Assembly (NCBI RefSeq): GCF_900105885.1
Contig: NZ_LT629780.1
Location: 2,542,001-2,606,000 of the forward strand
DNA length: 64,000 bases
Origin: Pseudomonas guangdongensis
GTDB taxonomy: Bacteria > Pseudomonadota > Gammaproteobacteria > Pseudomonadales > Pseudomonadaceae
Direction of reading: 5' to 3'
Numbering within the stretch: the first letter of the stretch is position 1; every line of letters begins with the position of its first letter. The translations under genes and the position numbers were made by a program. This document shows positions 31,848-40,618 of this stretch, one piece after another. The notes under the pieces were generated by a model, which was given only the letters and a program-made list of their open reading frames with translations, was not told where the DNA came from and did not search any database.

Positions 31848-32390
31848 ATGAAAGAACAACTGGTGGAATTGATCACCCTGATCAGCTCGGGCTGCATGCG
31901 CGACGAGGATATCCAGCGCATCGCCGCCGAGGCCGAGCAGGCCTACGCCGATCCGCAGGCCTTCCTCGCGGCCAACCCGGACGTCAATTACGACGACAGC
32001 TTCCCGATCCCGCTGGGCGAGTGGGTGGTGGTCGGCAGCCTGCCGGACACCGTGCTGTTCCAGGCCGATCGGGCGGACGAGCTGTTTGCGCACATCGTCG
32101 AGTCCTTCGGGCCGCAGGTGGCCTTCGTGCTCAAGGCGCGCGACCTGACCAAGACCGACCTGCTCACCGCCCTGCGGCGCATCCAGGTGCAGCTGGGCAG
32201 TCTGTACCCGGAGAAGGGCGGCTATGTGCTGGTGGACTTCAGCGAGCCGCTGGACGACGAGCTGCAGGCCGTGCTGGTCTATGCCGAGGACCTGCCCCGG
32301 GTGCTGGAGCTGGCGCTGGAGATCGGTATCTACGCCGCGCCGGCCTACGAGAGCCGGCTGAGCGCCGAGGGCGACGGCGAGGACGGCTGA
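31848..32390 (+). CDS. Conserved hypothetical acidic protein
   Basis: This is a 180-residue soluble, strongly acidic protein (ends GDGEDG). AGGAG eight bases before the ATG at 31848 fixes the start. Segments GEWVVVGSLPDTVLFQADRADELF and YPEKGGYVLVDFSEPLDDELQ suggest an alpha/beta fold. I do not recognise the family, and no membrane segment or catalytic signature is seen. It is monocistronic, convergent with the DUF3087 gene and divergent from the porin gene, so its promoter shares the 31535-31847 interval. Confidence 0.75.
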   Translation: MKEQLVELITLISSGCMRDEDIQRIAAEAEQAYADPQAFLAANPDVNYDDSFPIPLGEWVVVGSLPDTVLFQADRADELFAHIVESFGPQVAFVLKARDLTKTDLLTALRRIQVQLGSLYPEKGGYVLVDFSEPLDDELQAVLVYAEDLPRVLELALEIGIYAAPAYESRLSAEGDGEDG

Positions 32391-32471
32391 GCCGCGCCGT
32401 TCGCGAGTCTGCGGCCTGCAACGGGCCGCACAGCCGGCCGCCCGTGACGGGCGAGCCGGCCGGCGCCGGCG

Positions 32472-33002
32472 TTACGCGCCGGCCTTCTTGAGCTGCTCGA
32501 ACCAGGCGGGGTCCAGGCGGGTCTGCTCGATGTCCAGGCCGCGGGCTTCCATGGCTTCCCGGAGCTGGTCGATCTCCCGCACCAGCGGCCCGAGGCCGCT
32601 GCTGTTGCCGTCCAGGCGGTGCATCTGCGTCACTCCCAGGTGATAGAAGCGCAGCAGCTTCATGGCGCTCGGCTCGCCGGCCTGCACGCCGGCGCTGACG
32701 TGGTGCATGACGTTGGTGATGCGCATCAGGTTGCGCTTGAGCTGCCAGCCGTAGACCGCCGCTGCCATCCAGGGCTGCGACCAGAGCTGCGTGCGCACCA
32801 CCGCGACGGTCAGCAGCAGCCCGGCGAGCACTCCGCCGAGGTTCCAGCGGAAGTTGTCGCCGCCCGGCTCGCCGAACAGCGACACCGCCAGCATGGCCAG
32901 CGACATGGCCAGCAGGGCGAAGATCAGGATGACGATCAGCGCGCTGCGGCGCGTCTGCCGGCGGTACTCCTCCGGGTTGAACGGCTGGATCTCGAACATC
33001 AT
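32472..33002 (-). CDS. DUF3087 membrane protein
   Basis: This 176-residue protein starts FEIQPFNPEEYRRQTRRSA and has two adjacent hydrophobic helices (ALIVILIFALLAMSLAMLAVSLF and LGGVLAGLLLTVAVV). A conserved helical C-terminal domain contains FYHLGVTQMHRLDGNSS. This arrangement fits DUF3087. AAGGAG lies eight bases before the first of two adjacent ATGs. Function unknown. Between it and the preceding gene are GC-rich palindromes likely to end both convergent transcripts. Confidence 0.85.
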   Translation of the reverse strand: MMFEIQPFNPEEYRRQTRRSALIVILIFALLAMSLAMLAVSLFGEPGGDNFRWNLGGVLAGLLLTVAVVRTQLWSQPWMAAAVYGWQLKRNLMRITNVMHHVSAGVQAGEPSAMKLLRFYHLGVTQMHRLDGNSSGLGPLVREIDQLREAMEARGLDIEQTRLDPAWFEQLKKAGA

Positions 33003-33225
33003 GCGATGGGGCTCCTTGCGTGAGCGGTGGGGACGGCGGGCATTATCGCCGCTGGCCGCGCCCGGCAACACCATCGCCCCGGGCAATTGCCTGCCGCGGC
33101 GGGCCTGCGCCTGTCGGGCCCTTGTTCGACCTTCGCCGCGGGGCGCCGCGCCGGCCTTGGCCGGGGATTCGCCCTGTGCCTATGATCGCCACTGCCGGGC
33201 GCCCTATGCGGCGCGCCCGGCCGAT

Positions 33226-33242
33226 AACAATAAGAACGGAGG
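33226..33242 (+). promoter_or_regulatory. CA motif fused to the ribosome site of the TTG-started gene
   Basis: AACAATAAGAAC (33226-33237) is followed immediately by GGAGG (33238-33242), eight bases before the TTG start at 33251. AACAATAA fits the AANAANAA motif that Hfq/Crc binds to block translation in pseudomonads. Confidence 0.5.
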
Positions 33243-33250
33243 TGTGGCAA

Positions 33251-34222
33251 TTGATCGTTCCGCAGTATTGGGCCGAGGCCCGTGTGCAGCACAAGGGGCG
33301 CCGGCGGCAGATCACCGTGCGGCGTTTCGGCTGGTCCGACGCCAGCCAGACGGAGGCGCAGGCCCACGCCGAGCGGCGTGCCTGGCAGGCGCTGGAGGAT
33401 GTGCGCGACGGCGAGCCGCTGGCGCGGCGCGAACCGCGGGTGCCCTACAACGGCGCCGAGGGAGTGCCGATCCGCGAGGAGGTGGTCGAGCGCCATGGCG
33501 CGAGCGTGATCACCCGCAATGCCTATGGTGCGCGCTGCCTGAATACGCCCGATGTGCTGTTCGTCGACATCGATTTCCAGCAGGGCCCTTCCCAGCGCTT
33601 TGCCCAGGGGCTGTTCGCGGCGATCGCGCTGCCGGCGCTGCTGCTGGGCTGGCTGTTGCAGTCGGCGACGCTGCTGGCCGCGCTGCTGTGCCTGGCGCTG
33701 TTCGTCGCCAGCGTGCTGCCCGAGCGGCTGCATGGCCTGTTCCTGGCTTTCCACGGTGGCGCCGGGGCGCTGGCGCGGCGCCGGGTCGGGCGCTTCCTGG
33801 CCGCTCATCCCGAGTGGAACCTGCGCCTGTACCGCACCCCGGCGGGGATGCGCGTGCTTGCCACCCAGCGCACCTTCGCCAGCGACGATCCGGCGGTGGC
33901 CGCCTGCTTCGCGGCGCTCGGCGCCGATCCGCTGTATGCGCGCATGTGCCTGCGCCAGCGCTGCTTCCGCGCCCGGCTCAGCGCCAAGCCGTGGCGCATC
34001 GGCATCGCCGGGCGGCGGGGGCTCGGTCACTGGCCGGTGGCGGCGGAGCGGCTGCCGCTGCGCCGCCACTGGGTCGAGCGCTACGAGGCCCGGGCGCAGG
34101 ACTATGCGGCCTGCCGGTTCGTCGAGTCGCTGGGCAGCGGGGTGATCGACCCGGCGGTGGCCGCGGTGCTGCGCCTGCACGACGAGCTGTCCGGGGCCGG
34201 CAGCCAGCGGCCGCTGGCCTGA
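33251..34222 (+). CDS. Conserved hypothetical membrane-associated protein
   Basis: This is a 323-residue protein. The TTG start at 33251 is preferred because GGAGG lies eight bases upstream and the protein then begins IVPQYWAEARVQHKG, an N-terminus I recall from uncharacterised pseudomonad proteins. The N-terminal 120 residues are soluble (RRQITVRRFGWSD, EPRVPYNGAEGVPIREEV, RNAYGARCLNTPDVLFVDID). Two hydrophobic helices follow, then a basic domain with two close cysteines (MCLRQRCFRARLS). It lacks a known domain name. It converges with the oxaloacetate decarboxylase gene. Confidence 0.8.
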   Translation: MIVPQYWAEARVQHKGRRRQITVRRFGWSDASQTEAQAHAERRAWQALEDVRDGEPLARREPRVPYNGAEGVPIREEVVERHGASVITRNAYGARCLNTPDVLFVDIDFQQGPSQRFAQGLFAAIALPALLLGWLLQSATLLAALLCLALFVASVLPERLHGLFLAFHGGAGALARRRVGRFLAAHPEWNLRLYRTPAGMRVLATQRTFASDDPAVAACFAALGADPLYARMCLRQRCFRARLSAKPWRIGIAGRRGLGHWPVAAERLPLRRHWVERYEARAQDYAACRFVESLGSGVIDPAVAAVLRLHDELSGAGSQRPLA

Positions 34223-34232
34223 GGCGCGGCCC

Positions 34233-35099
34233 TCACTCGCTGACGTTCATGTACTCGCGCGCCCAGGCGATGTAGTCGTCGGGGTGGGTATAGCGGGTCA
34301 CCAGTTCCGAGGCGCTCAGGCCGTTGCCTGTGGCGATGCCGCGCTGTTCGCGCAGGCTGTCGTAGGTGGCCTTGATCGCTGCGAAATAGGCGCCGTGGCC
34401 GTCCACCGCGATACGCACGCCCAGTTCGGCGAGGCGGCAGTCGTCGCGCAGCGCCGGGTTGCCGTAGGTGACCAGCATCAGCGGTACGCGCAGGCCCTCG
34501 GCGATGGCCTCCAGATGGGCGCAGTCCTGCACCCCGACCAGGCAGATGGCGTCGGCGCCGGCGGCCTGGTAGGCCTGGGTGCGCTGGATCACCTCGGCCA
34601 GCGGCTGCACGCCGGCATGGGTGCGGGCGATCAGCGCCAGCGCCTTGTCGTCGCGCACCTCCTGGGCCGCGCGCAGCTTGCCGACCCCCTCCTCGACACT
34701 GATCAGCTCATAGGACTTGCGGCCGAATTGCGCCGGCAACAGGGTGTCTTCGAGGGTCAGTGCGGCGACCCCGGCGCGTTCCAGTTCGATCACCGTGCGC
34801 ATGGCGTTGAGGGCGTTGCCGTAGCCGTGGTCGGCGTCGGCGATCACTGGCAGACGGGCGACGCGGCCGATGCGGGTGGCCTGCTCGGCGAATTCGCTGA
34901 GGGTGATCAGGGCGATGTCCGGTGCGGCGAGCACCTGCAGGGATGCCACCGAGCCGCCGAGAATACCGACCTCGAAGCCGAGATCGGCAGCGATACGGGC
35001 CGACATGGGGTCGAACACCGAAGCGGTGTGGTAGCAGGCGGAGGAGTCGAGCAGGGCGCGGAGGGCGTTGCGCAACTGGTGGTGACAGGCTTTTTGCAT
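34233..35099 (-). CDS. Oxaloacetate decarboxylase (isocitrate lyase/PEP mutase superfamily)
   Basis: This 288-residue TIM-barrel enzyme has the superfamily metal-binding segment [19 protein letters not shown] and the [14 protein letters not shown] block. It lacks the KKCGH-type cysteine loop of isocitrate lyase and instead matches the short soluble oxaloacetate decarboxylases of pseudomonads (PA4872-like, from memory). The likely reaction is oxaloacetate to pyruvate plus CO2 with Mg2+. Weak upstream signals; a TTATGC context precedes the ATG. Confidence 0.88.
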   Translation of the reverse strand: MQKACHHQLRNALRALLDSSACYHTASVFDPMSARIAADLGFEVGILGGSVASLQVLAAPDIALITLSEFAEQATRIGRVARLPVIADADHGYGNALNAMRTVIELERAGVAALTLEDTLLPAQFGRKSYELISVEEGVGKLRAAQEVRDDKALALIARTHAGVQPLAEVIQRTQAYQAAGADAICLVGVQDCAHLEAIAEGLRVPLMLVTYGNPALRDDCRLAELGVRIAVDGHGAYFAAIKATYDSLREQRGIATGNGLSASELVTRYTHPDDYIAWAREYMNVSE

Positions 35100-35983
35100 A
35101 AGTTATTCCTGCGGCTTACGGTTTGCTATTCATTATGGCGAGGCTATGTTGCAAGACCTGTACCGAACTTGCAATCCATGGCGATGCCTCTGGCATGGGC
35201 CCTGCGGCGGTGCTGGCGCTCGTGGCGTGGCGAAAGGGCGCCGTTTCCGGCGTCGGCTGACGGCGGATATTCGCCACCCGGGTGATCGTCCCTCGGCGGG
35301 CGCGCTGCAGGTGGCTTGGAGGTATTGCCGGAGTAGCGGCTTTTCGGACGCAGGCCTGTGGGTGCCTTGTGCCATGCAGTGGTGCCACCCGTATCGGCTT
35401 GCCGCGCGGCTGGGCGCGATCGCCGGCGATGTGGCCTGTGGCTGGCGGAGGATGGTGTACGCGACCTTGTGCGGCGTCTTCCAGTGCTTTTGTAGTAAGC
35501 CTAAAAAAACACTACAAAGTGATTGACGAGAGCCGGGGCAAACTTGCACGATGAACTCGCTTCCCTGACCCGGAGGCCCTGAAAAGGGTTTTCGGAGTGT
35601 GTCCGGTCAACCAGCCGGACCGTTCCGCGACTGTACTGCCCACAAGGCGGACTGATGAAGTTGGCTGGCATGTTCGCCTGTAGGGCGAGAGGTGCCGGCG
35701 AGACGTCCTCACGATGCATGCCGTGGCCGTGCCGCAGTCTTCCGGTCGGGTGTTGCAACCGCTCTGGCGTCCGCCTCCCTCCGCTTTTCCGGCCAGCCTG
35801 CCCAGGCTTCAGCGCTCTGCCTCCTGTAGCTCGCTCCGATCAGCGCTACATCAGGCTTCAGGTTGAGATTCGAATCCGCGAACGTCCGTCCGCCGCGCGT
35901 CCCACGACCCGGTGCCGGCGTTGCCGTTCGGTGAACCCGCATGCACCCGCTGCTTCTGCTCAATGACCAAAGGGGCTCATACC
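35100..35983. other. 884-bp stretch without a convincing gene
   Basis: No frame here combines a ribosome site with plausible protein composition. It contains an 8-bp inverted repeat TTTGTAGT/ACTACAAA with 14-nt spacing (35489-35518), a small CCCT-GAAA-AGGG hairpin followed by TTTT (35577-35592) and a GTCCGG/CCGGAC hairpin (about 35601-35620). Base composition is slightly lower in GC than the surrounding genes. An unrecognised small RNA or a degraded gene is possible. Confidence 0.5.
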
Positions 35984-36313
35984 ATGAATCTGAACAATCA
36001 ACCGACCCTCGATGACCTGGCCCGCCTGTTCGCCGCCCGCAAGGACAGGCAGGACAGCCACATCCTGTGGATCTCCGAATCCGGCGAGGTGCGCCTCGAC
36101 AGCCTGGCGCCGGAGATCGGCGAGGCGGAGTTCGAGAAACGCACGCCGAGCATGCGCGCCCGGCTGCGCACCTACCACCGCGGCAAGGGCTACGTCGGCA
36201 AGAAGGCCGCCGCCGACCGCGAGTTCATCGGCCGCGTGTACCAGACGCTGCAGCAGACCTGGGGTGTGGCGCGCAATCGCACCGAGGTGGCCTACATCGA
36301 CCGCTACTGCTGA
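35984..36313 (+). CDS. Conserved hypothetical basic protein
   Basis: This is a 109-residue soluble protein beginning MNLNNQPTLDDLARLFAARKDRQDSH-type sequence with WISESGEVRLDSL in the middle and a basic segment TYHRGKGYVGKKAAADREF near the C-terminus. AGGGG lies about nine bases before the ATG. There is no known domain that I can name. It converges with the hydrolase gene; the terminator between them reads on the other strand. Confidence 0.75.
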   Translation: MNLNNQPTLDDLARLFAARKDRQDSHILWISESGEVRLDSLAPEIGEAEFEKRTPSMRARLRTYHRGKGYVGKKAAADREFIGRVYQTLQQTWGVARNRTEVAYIDRYC

Positions 36314-36321
36314 GCGGAAAA

Positions 36322-36354
36322 GCCTTCACCCGCCGGCTGTCGGCGGGTGAAGGC
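36322..36354 (-). terminator. Terminator of the zapE-hydrolase transcript
   Basis: A 14-bp perfect stem (GCCTTCACCCGCCG at 36322-36335 and its complement at 36341-36354) with a 5-nt loop is followed on the minus strand by TTTTCC. It lies just after the hydrolase stop. Confidence 0.85.
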
Positions 36355-36365
36355 GTCGGCTGCCC

Positions 36366-37115
36366 TCAGGTCTGGGCGGCGATGAAGCGGCTCATCAGCG
36401 TCAGGGTCTGCGGCAGGGCCTCGCGGTGCGGTACATGTCCGCAGTCCTCGATGAAGACCGCCTCGCTGCGACCGCCGACCTGCTCGACGATGCGTTCGAC
36501 CTGGGCGGCGCTGCCGTACTGGTCGTCGCAGCCCTGCAGCACCAGCAGCGGGCAGCGGATCGCCGGCAGCAGGTACTCGATGTTCCAGTGGCGGAACCAG
36601 GGGCTCAGCCAGGTCTGCGACCAGGCCTCGAACAGCGCCGTGCTGCGTTCGCCGTGGTAGCGCGCCAGCCCCTGCAGCTTGCCGAGCTGCCAGGCCTCGA
36701 CGGCGCGGCGGATGCCATCGAGGGTCATCGGCTCGACGAACACATGGGCCGCGACGGTGATCGCCGCGCGCAGCAGCGGCGGACGCTCCGCGGCGTGCAG
36801 CAGGGCGATGCTGCCGCCGTCGGAGTGGCCGATCAGCAGGTAGGGCTGGCCGGCGATCAGCCTGGCCAGCACGTCGGGCAACTCCTGCAACGCCGCCGCA
36901 TGCAGGTAGTGCAGGGTGCGCGGGACGTCCGTCGCCGGCGAGCGGCCGTGGCCGCGCCGGTCGTAGAGCAGTCCGCGGCATCCGCTGAGTGCACACAGGC
37001 GCTCGGCGAAGTCGCTCCACATCGCCGTGCAGCCGAGCCCCTCGTGAAGGAACACCAGCCAGGGGCGCTGCGGATCGCCGTCGATCAGGCGGTGGTGCAG
37101 GGCATCGTTGTCCAT
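36366..37115 (-). CDS. Alpha/beta hydrolase
   Basis: This 249-residue alpha/beta-hydrolase-fold enzyme has the oxyanion region HEGLGCTAMW, the nucleophile motif GHSDGG, an acidic residue in LQGCDDQYG and the catalytic His in EDCGHVPHRE. The GHSDGG elbow and length are typical of small esterase/MhpC-like hydrolases. It starts 16 bp after the ZapE-like stop and shares its transcript. Substrate unknown. Confidence 0.9.
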   Translation of the reverse strand: MDNDALHHRLIDGDPQRPWLVFLHEGLGCTAMWSDFAERLCALSGCRGLLYDRRGHGRSPATDVPRTLHYLHAAALQELPDVLARLIAGQPYLLIGHSDGGSIALLHAAERPPLLRAAITVAAHVFVEPMTLDGIRRAVEAWQLGKLQGLARYHGERSTALFEAWSQTWLSPWFRHWNIEYLLPAIRCPLLVLQGCDDQYGSAAQVERIVEQVGGRSEAVFIEDCGHVPHREALPQTLTLMSRFIAAQT

Positions 37116-37131
37116 CGAATGGCTCTCCGTG

Positions 37132-38298
37132 TCAGGGCTGCGCGAGTTTTTGCGGCGCGCGCGGGGCGAAGCGCGCCAGTTGCATCTCGTGCAGGCGGCT
37201 GAGGGTGCGGCGGAAGGCGAAGGTCAGGCCGCCTTCGACATACAGCTGCTCCAACGGCACCTGTGCCTCCAGGTAGAGCGGTACGCGGCGGTCGTAGCAT
37301 TCGTCGACCAGGGCGATGAAGCGCCGCACGCTGTCGTCGTGTACCGAGAGTGCCGGCAGCTGGCGGTCGCCGGCTGCCACCCGGCGGGCGCCGTCCTCGG
37401 TGCCGCGGGCGATGCGCGCGGCACGCTGCGGCGCGCTCAGGCACGGCAGGTCGCCGAGCAGGATGGCCGGGAAGCGGTCGCACAGGGCGATGAAGTCGAA
37501 CGCCGACAGCGCCTGCTGGCAGAGGTCGGCGTAGCGGCACCAGAGTGCCGCCGGGCTATGGCGCAGGCTGTGGATGCGCCGCAGGCCGATGTTCACTGCG
37601 CCGTCGGCCACCGGCAGGCCCGCGCTCAACTGCGCGAAGACCGACTCCAGAGCGCTGGGTCGGCCGGGCTCGGCGATCCAGTAGCGCTGGTGGTGCGCGC
37701 CGGGGTGCCGGCGATGATCGGCGCCGCCATCCACCGCGAGGACCTGCATGTGCCGTTCGAGGGCGGCGATCGCCGGCAGGAAGCGCTCGCGGTTGAAACC
37801 CTCGGCGTACAGCTGGCCGGGCGGCTGGTTGGAGGTGGCGACCACCGTCACCTGTTCGACGAACAGCGCCTGCAGCAGCGGGCCGAGCAGCATGGCGTCG
37901 CCGATGTCGCTGACGAACAGCTCGTCGAAGCACAGCACGCGGACCTCGGCGGCCAGCTCGCGGGCCAGCGCCGGCAGCGGGTCGGCGGTGCCGCCGAGCT
38001 GGAACAGGCGACGGTGTACCCAGCGCATGAAGTGGTGGAAGTGCTGGCGCCGCGCCGGCACCTGCAGGCTGGCGTGGAACTGGTCCATCAGCCAGGTCTT
38101 GCCGCGCCCGACCGGTCCCCACAGATACACCCCGCGCGGCGCCGCGCCCTGCCGATGCCGATGCAGGGCTGCGTGGCAGCCGTCCAGCACCTGCGCGGCG
38201 CGCAGCTGCGCCTCGTCCGCCTGGAAGCCGCCGGCGAGCGCCGCCCGGTAGGCGGCCAGTGGCGAGGGTGCGGTATCGCAGGTGGCGCTGTGGGGCAT
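37132..38298 (-). CDS. zapE: ZapE/AFG1-family ATPase
   Basis: This 388-residue P-loop ATPase has the Walker A GPVGRGKTWLMDQF (about residues 61-74), Walker B VLCFDELFVSDIGDA, a sensor-like TSNQPP and FNRERFLPAI, all hallmarks of AFG1/ZapE. E. coli ZapE associates with the Z-ring under stress. Family members in Pseudomonas can be multiple, so this may be a paralogue rather than the main ZapE. No strong ribosome site before the ATG at 38298. Confidence 0.87.
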   Translation of the reverse strand: MPHSATCDTAPSPLAAYRAALAGGFQADEAQLRAAQVLDGCHAALHRHRQGAAPRGVYLWGPVGRGKTWLMDQFHASLQVPARRQHFHHFMRWVHRRLFQLGGTADPLPALARELAAEVRVLCFDELFVSDIGDAMLLGPLLQALFVEQVTVVATSNQPPGQLYAEGFNRERFLPAIAALERHMQVLAVDGGADHRRHPGAHHQRYWIAEPGRPSALESVFAQLSAGLPVADGAVNIGLRRIHSLRHSPAALWCRYADLCQQALSAFDFIALCDRFPAILLGDLPCLSAPQRAARIARGTEDGARRVAAGDRQLPALSVHDDSVRRFIALVDECYDRRVPLYLEAQVPLEQLYVEGGLTFAFRRTLSRLHEMQLARFAPRAPQKLAQP

Positions 38299-38487
38299 GG
38301 ACGGTTCTCGCACGGGCGGCCGGGACGAGCGGGCATCATAACCGCGCGGCGGCAGCGTGACGATGTGCGCGGCGACTGCCTGTTGCGCGCGCACTGGACA
38401 AGCGGTCGCCCGGCCGCGCATAACGGAGAGCGACGCGGCCCTGGATGGCGGGCCGCACTTTTCGCATGCCTGAATGGAGATGGATGA

Positions 38488-39483
38488 ATGGCGACTTTTC
38501 CCCTGTCGACTCGCCCGGCGCTGCTCGTCGCCGCGCTGGCCTGCGCCGCTCTGGGCGCGCCGCCGATGGTGGCCCAGGCGGCCCCGGTGGTCCAGCAGCA
38601 GACCCAGGTGCCCGGCTTCTACCGCATGGCGCTGGGCGAGTTCGAGGTGACCGCGCTGTACGACGGTTATGTCAACCTGGATACCCAGCTGCTCAAGGGC
38701 GCCAGTGCCGAGGATATCCAGAGCCTTCTGGCGCGGATGTTCGTCGAGTCGGGCGGCGGTGTGCAGACCGCAGTCAACGCTTACCTGATCAACACCGGCA
38801 GCCAGCTGGTGCTGGTCGATACCGGCGCCGCGCAATGCTTCGGGCCGACCCTCGGCGGCATCCTCGGCAACATCCGGGCGGCGGGCTACGAGCCGGCGCA
38901 GATCGACAGCGTGTTGCTGACCCATCTGCATCCCGATCATGCCTGCGGTCTGCTGGACGAAGCCGGGCGGCCGGCCTTCGCCGCAGCGCAGGTGCATGTG
39001 CCGCAGGTCGAGGCCGACTACTGGCTGAGCGAGGCGGTGGCGGCCCAGGCGCCGGAGGGGCGGCGCAGCATGTTCGCGATGGCGCGGGCGGCGGTGGCGC
39101 CCTATGTCGCCGAGGGACGGCTGCAGGTCTATGGCGAGGCGGGGCCGCGGATTGCCGGGGTCAGCCCGGTGGCCACGCCCGGACACACGCCCGGACACAG
39201 CGCCTATCGGTTCAGCTCCGGGGCGCACAGCCTGCTGGTCTGGGGCGATATCGTGCACAGCCATGCGGTGCAGTTCGCCCGCCCGGCGGTAGCCATCGAG
39301 TTCGACGTCGACCGTGAGCAGGCCATCGCCACCCGCCGCCAGGTATTCGCCGATGTGGCGCGCGAGCGCCTGTGGGTGGCCGGCGCTCACCTGCCGTTCC
39401 CCGGCATCGGCCATGTGCGCGCCGAAGGCGAGGGCTACGCCTGGGTGCCGGTGGAGTACGCGCCGTTGCGCGCGGCGCCCTGA
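38488..39483 (+). CDS. Exported metallo-beta-lactamase-fold hydrolase
   Basis: This 331-residue protein has a signal peptide (about residues 1-31, ending VAQA) and the metal-binding motif THLHPDHACG (His146, His148, Asp150, His151), followed by TPGHTPGHS and WGDIVHSH, which complete the di-metal site. The layout resembles quorum-quenching lactonase or Ahl-like and other periplasmic MBL hydrolases. Substrate unknown. It diverges from the ZapE gene. Confidence 0.9.
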   Translation: MATFPLSTRPALLVAALACAALGAPPMVAQAAPVVQQQTQVPGFYRMALGEFEVTALYDGYVNLDTQLLKGASAEDIQSLLARMFVESGGGVQTAVNAYLINTGSQLVLVDTGAAQCFGPTLGGILGNIRAAGYEPAQIDSVLLTHLHPDHACGLLDEAGRPAFAAAQVHVPQVEADYWLSEAVAAQAPEGRRSMFAMARAAVAPYVAEGRLQVYGEAGPRIAGVSPVATPGHTPGHSAYRFSSGAHSLLVWGDIVHSHAVQFARPAVAIEFDVDREQAIATRRQVFADVARERLWVAGAHLPFPGIGHVRAEGEGYAWVPVEYAPLRAAP

Positions 39484-39510
39484 GCCGGCGAGTCCGCCGC
39501 CGTGCAGACA

Positions 39511-39536
39511 GCAAAAAGCCCGCACGGGGCGGGCTT
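39511..39536. terminator. Hairpin terminator between the MBL-fold and DUF4197 genes
   Basis: AAGCCCGC (39516-39523) pairs with GCGGGCTT (39529-39536). Five T follow on the minus strand, giving a good terminator for the DUF4197 gene; TTCTC on the plus strand gives a weaker one for the MBL gene. Confidence 0.8.
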
Positions 39537-39624
39537 CTCACCTATGGGGTCGCTGTTCCTTCAGCTGGGGAGGGATGTTGCCCTCGCGGGTGTGAAGAAA
39601 ACGTGAAGGCGCCCCGTGCCTGCT

Positions 39625-40302
39625 TCACAGAACGCCGAATACCTTCTTCGCCAGGCTGGTGGCGGCACCAGCCGGATTTTCGCGGATGCTTGCCTCCTGT
39701 TCGGCGATGACCCGGAACAGGCCGTCCAGGGCCTGCTCGGTGACATAGTTCTCGATGCTGGCGTTCTTGGCGTCGAGGGCGCCGAAGGTGGCGGCCTTGC
39801 CGGCGAAGGCGTTGTACTGCTGCGCCAGGCCGACCCGGTCGGTGGCCTGCTTGACGATGGGCAGGAAGCGGGCGCGGATCTGCTCGCGGCTGCTGCGCGA
39901 CAGGTACTGGGTGGCGGCGTCCGGGGCGCCGGCGAGAATGCCCTTGGCGTCGCTGATGGTCATCTTCTGCACCGCCTCCAGCAGCAGCGCTTGGGCCTGC
40001 GGCACGGCCGCTTCGGCCGCGGTGTTCATGCTCGCTTCGAGCTGCTCGATCTGCGCGCCCATGCCCATCATCTTCATGGTGCGCGCCACCTTGCCGAGGT
40101 TGCCCGGCAGCTCGATGCGCACCTCCGGGTCGCTGGCGAAACCGCCGGGCTTGCCGAGCTGCTGCACGGCGATCCGCGCGCCTTGGCCGAGGGCGTCCTT
40201 GAGGCCGCCACTGGCATCGCTCTGGCTGAGGTCGGCGAGGGAGAAGGCGAAGGCATTGGCGCAGAGCGCAAGGCCGGCGAGCAGGGCGGTGAGGCGGTGC
40301 AT
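39625..40302 (-). CDS. DUF4197 exported protein
   Basis: This 225-residue protein has a signal peptide (MHRLTALLAGLALCANAFA) and an all-helical mature part. Family blocks GLKDALGQGARIAVQQLG, MTISDAKGILAGAPDAATQYL and the C-terminal LAKKVFGVL identify DUF4197. Function is unknown; periplasmic location is inferred. It diverges from pfkB across 316 bp. Confidence 0.88.
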   Translation of the reverse strand: MHRLTALLAGLALCANAFAFSLADLSQSDASGGLKDALGQGARIAVQQLGKPGGFASDPEVRIELPGNLGKVARTMKMMGMGAQIEQLEASMNTAAEAAVPQAQALLLEAVQKMTISDAKGILAGAPDAATQYLSRSSREQIRARFLPIVKQATDRVGLAQQYNAFAGKAATFGALDAKNASIENYVTEQALDGLFRVIAEQEASIRENPAGAATSLAKKVFGVL

Positions 40303-40618
40303 GGTGGGCAGTCCTGTGGCGGGGGAGAATGACCTTATCATAGCAGCGCGCCGCTGCGGGCCGTGGAGCGGAGCGCTCGGGGACGAGGCGCTCCTGAGTG
40401 CCTTGGGCCGTCGTGAGTCTTGAGGGCGCAGTGCCCTGGTCGTGACGCCCGCCACCGTGAGTGGCTCGCGGGGCTTTGCCTGTCGCATGCGGTTGCCTGC
40501 TGCGCTGGCGAGCACGTCGGGGGCAAGAGAGGCGGGCGCGGGCGTGCAGGTCCGCGTCTTGCGCAGAATGCAACGGCACGCCCCGGAGTTCTGTGTGGTG
40601 GCTCTTCAGGAGATTCCG
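40303..40618. other. Intergenic region between divergent DUF4197 and pfkB genes
   Basis: This 316-bp region must hold both divergent promoters. No clear -35/-10 pair, operator palindrome or small gene was recognised. AGGAG near the right end is the pfkB ribosome site. Confidence 0.5.

Noticed and set aside
35861..35877. tRNA T-arm-like GGTTGAGATTCGAATCC
   Set aside because: The T stem does not pair and no acceptor, D or anticodon arms can be built around it.
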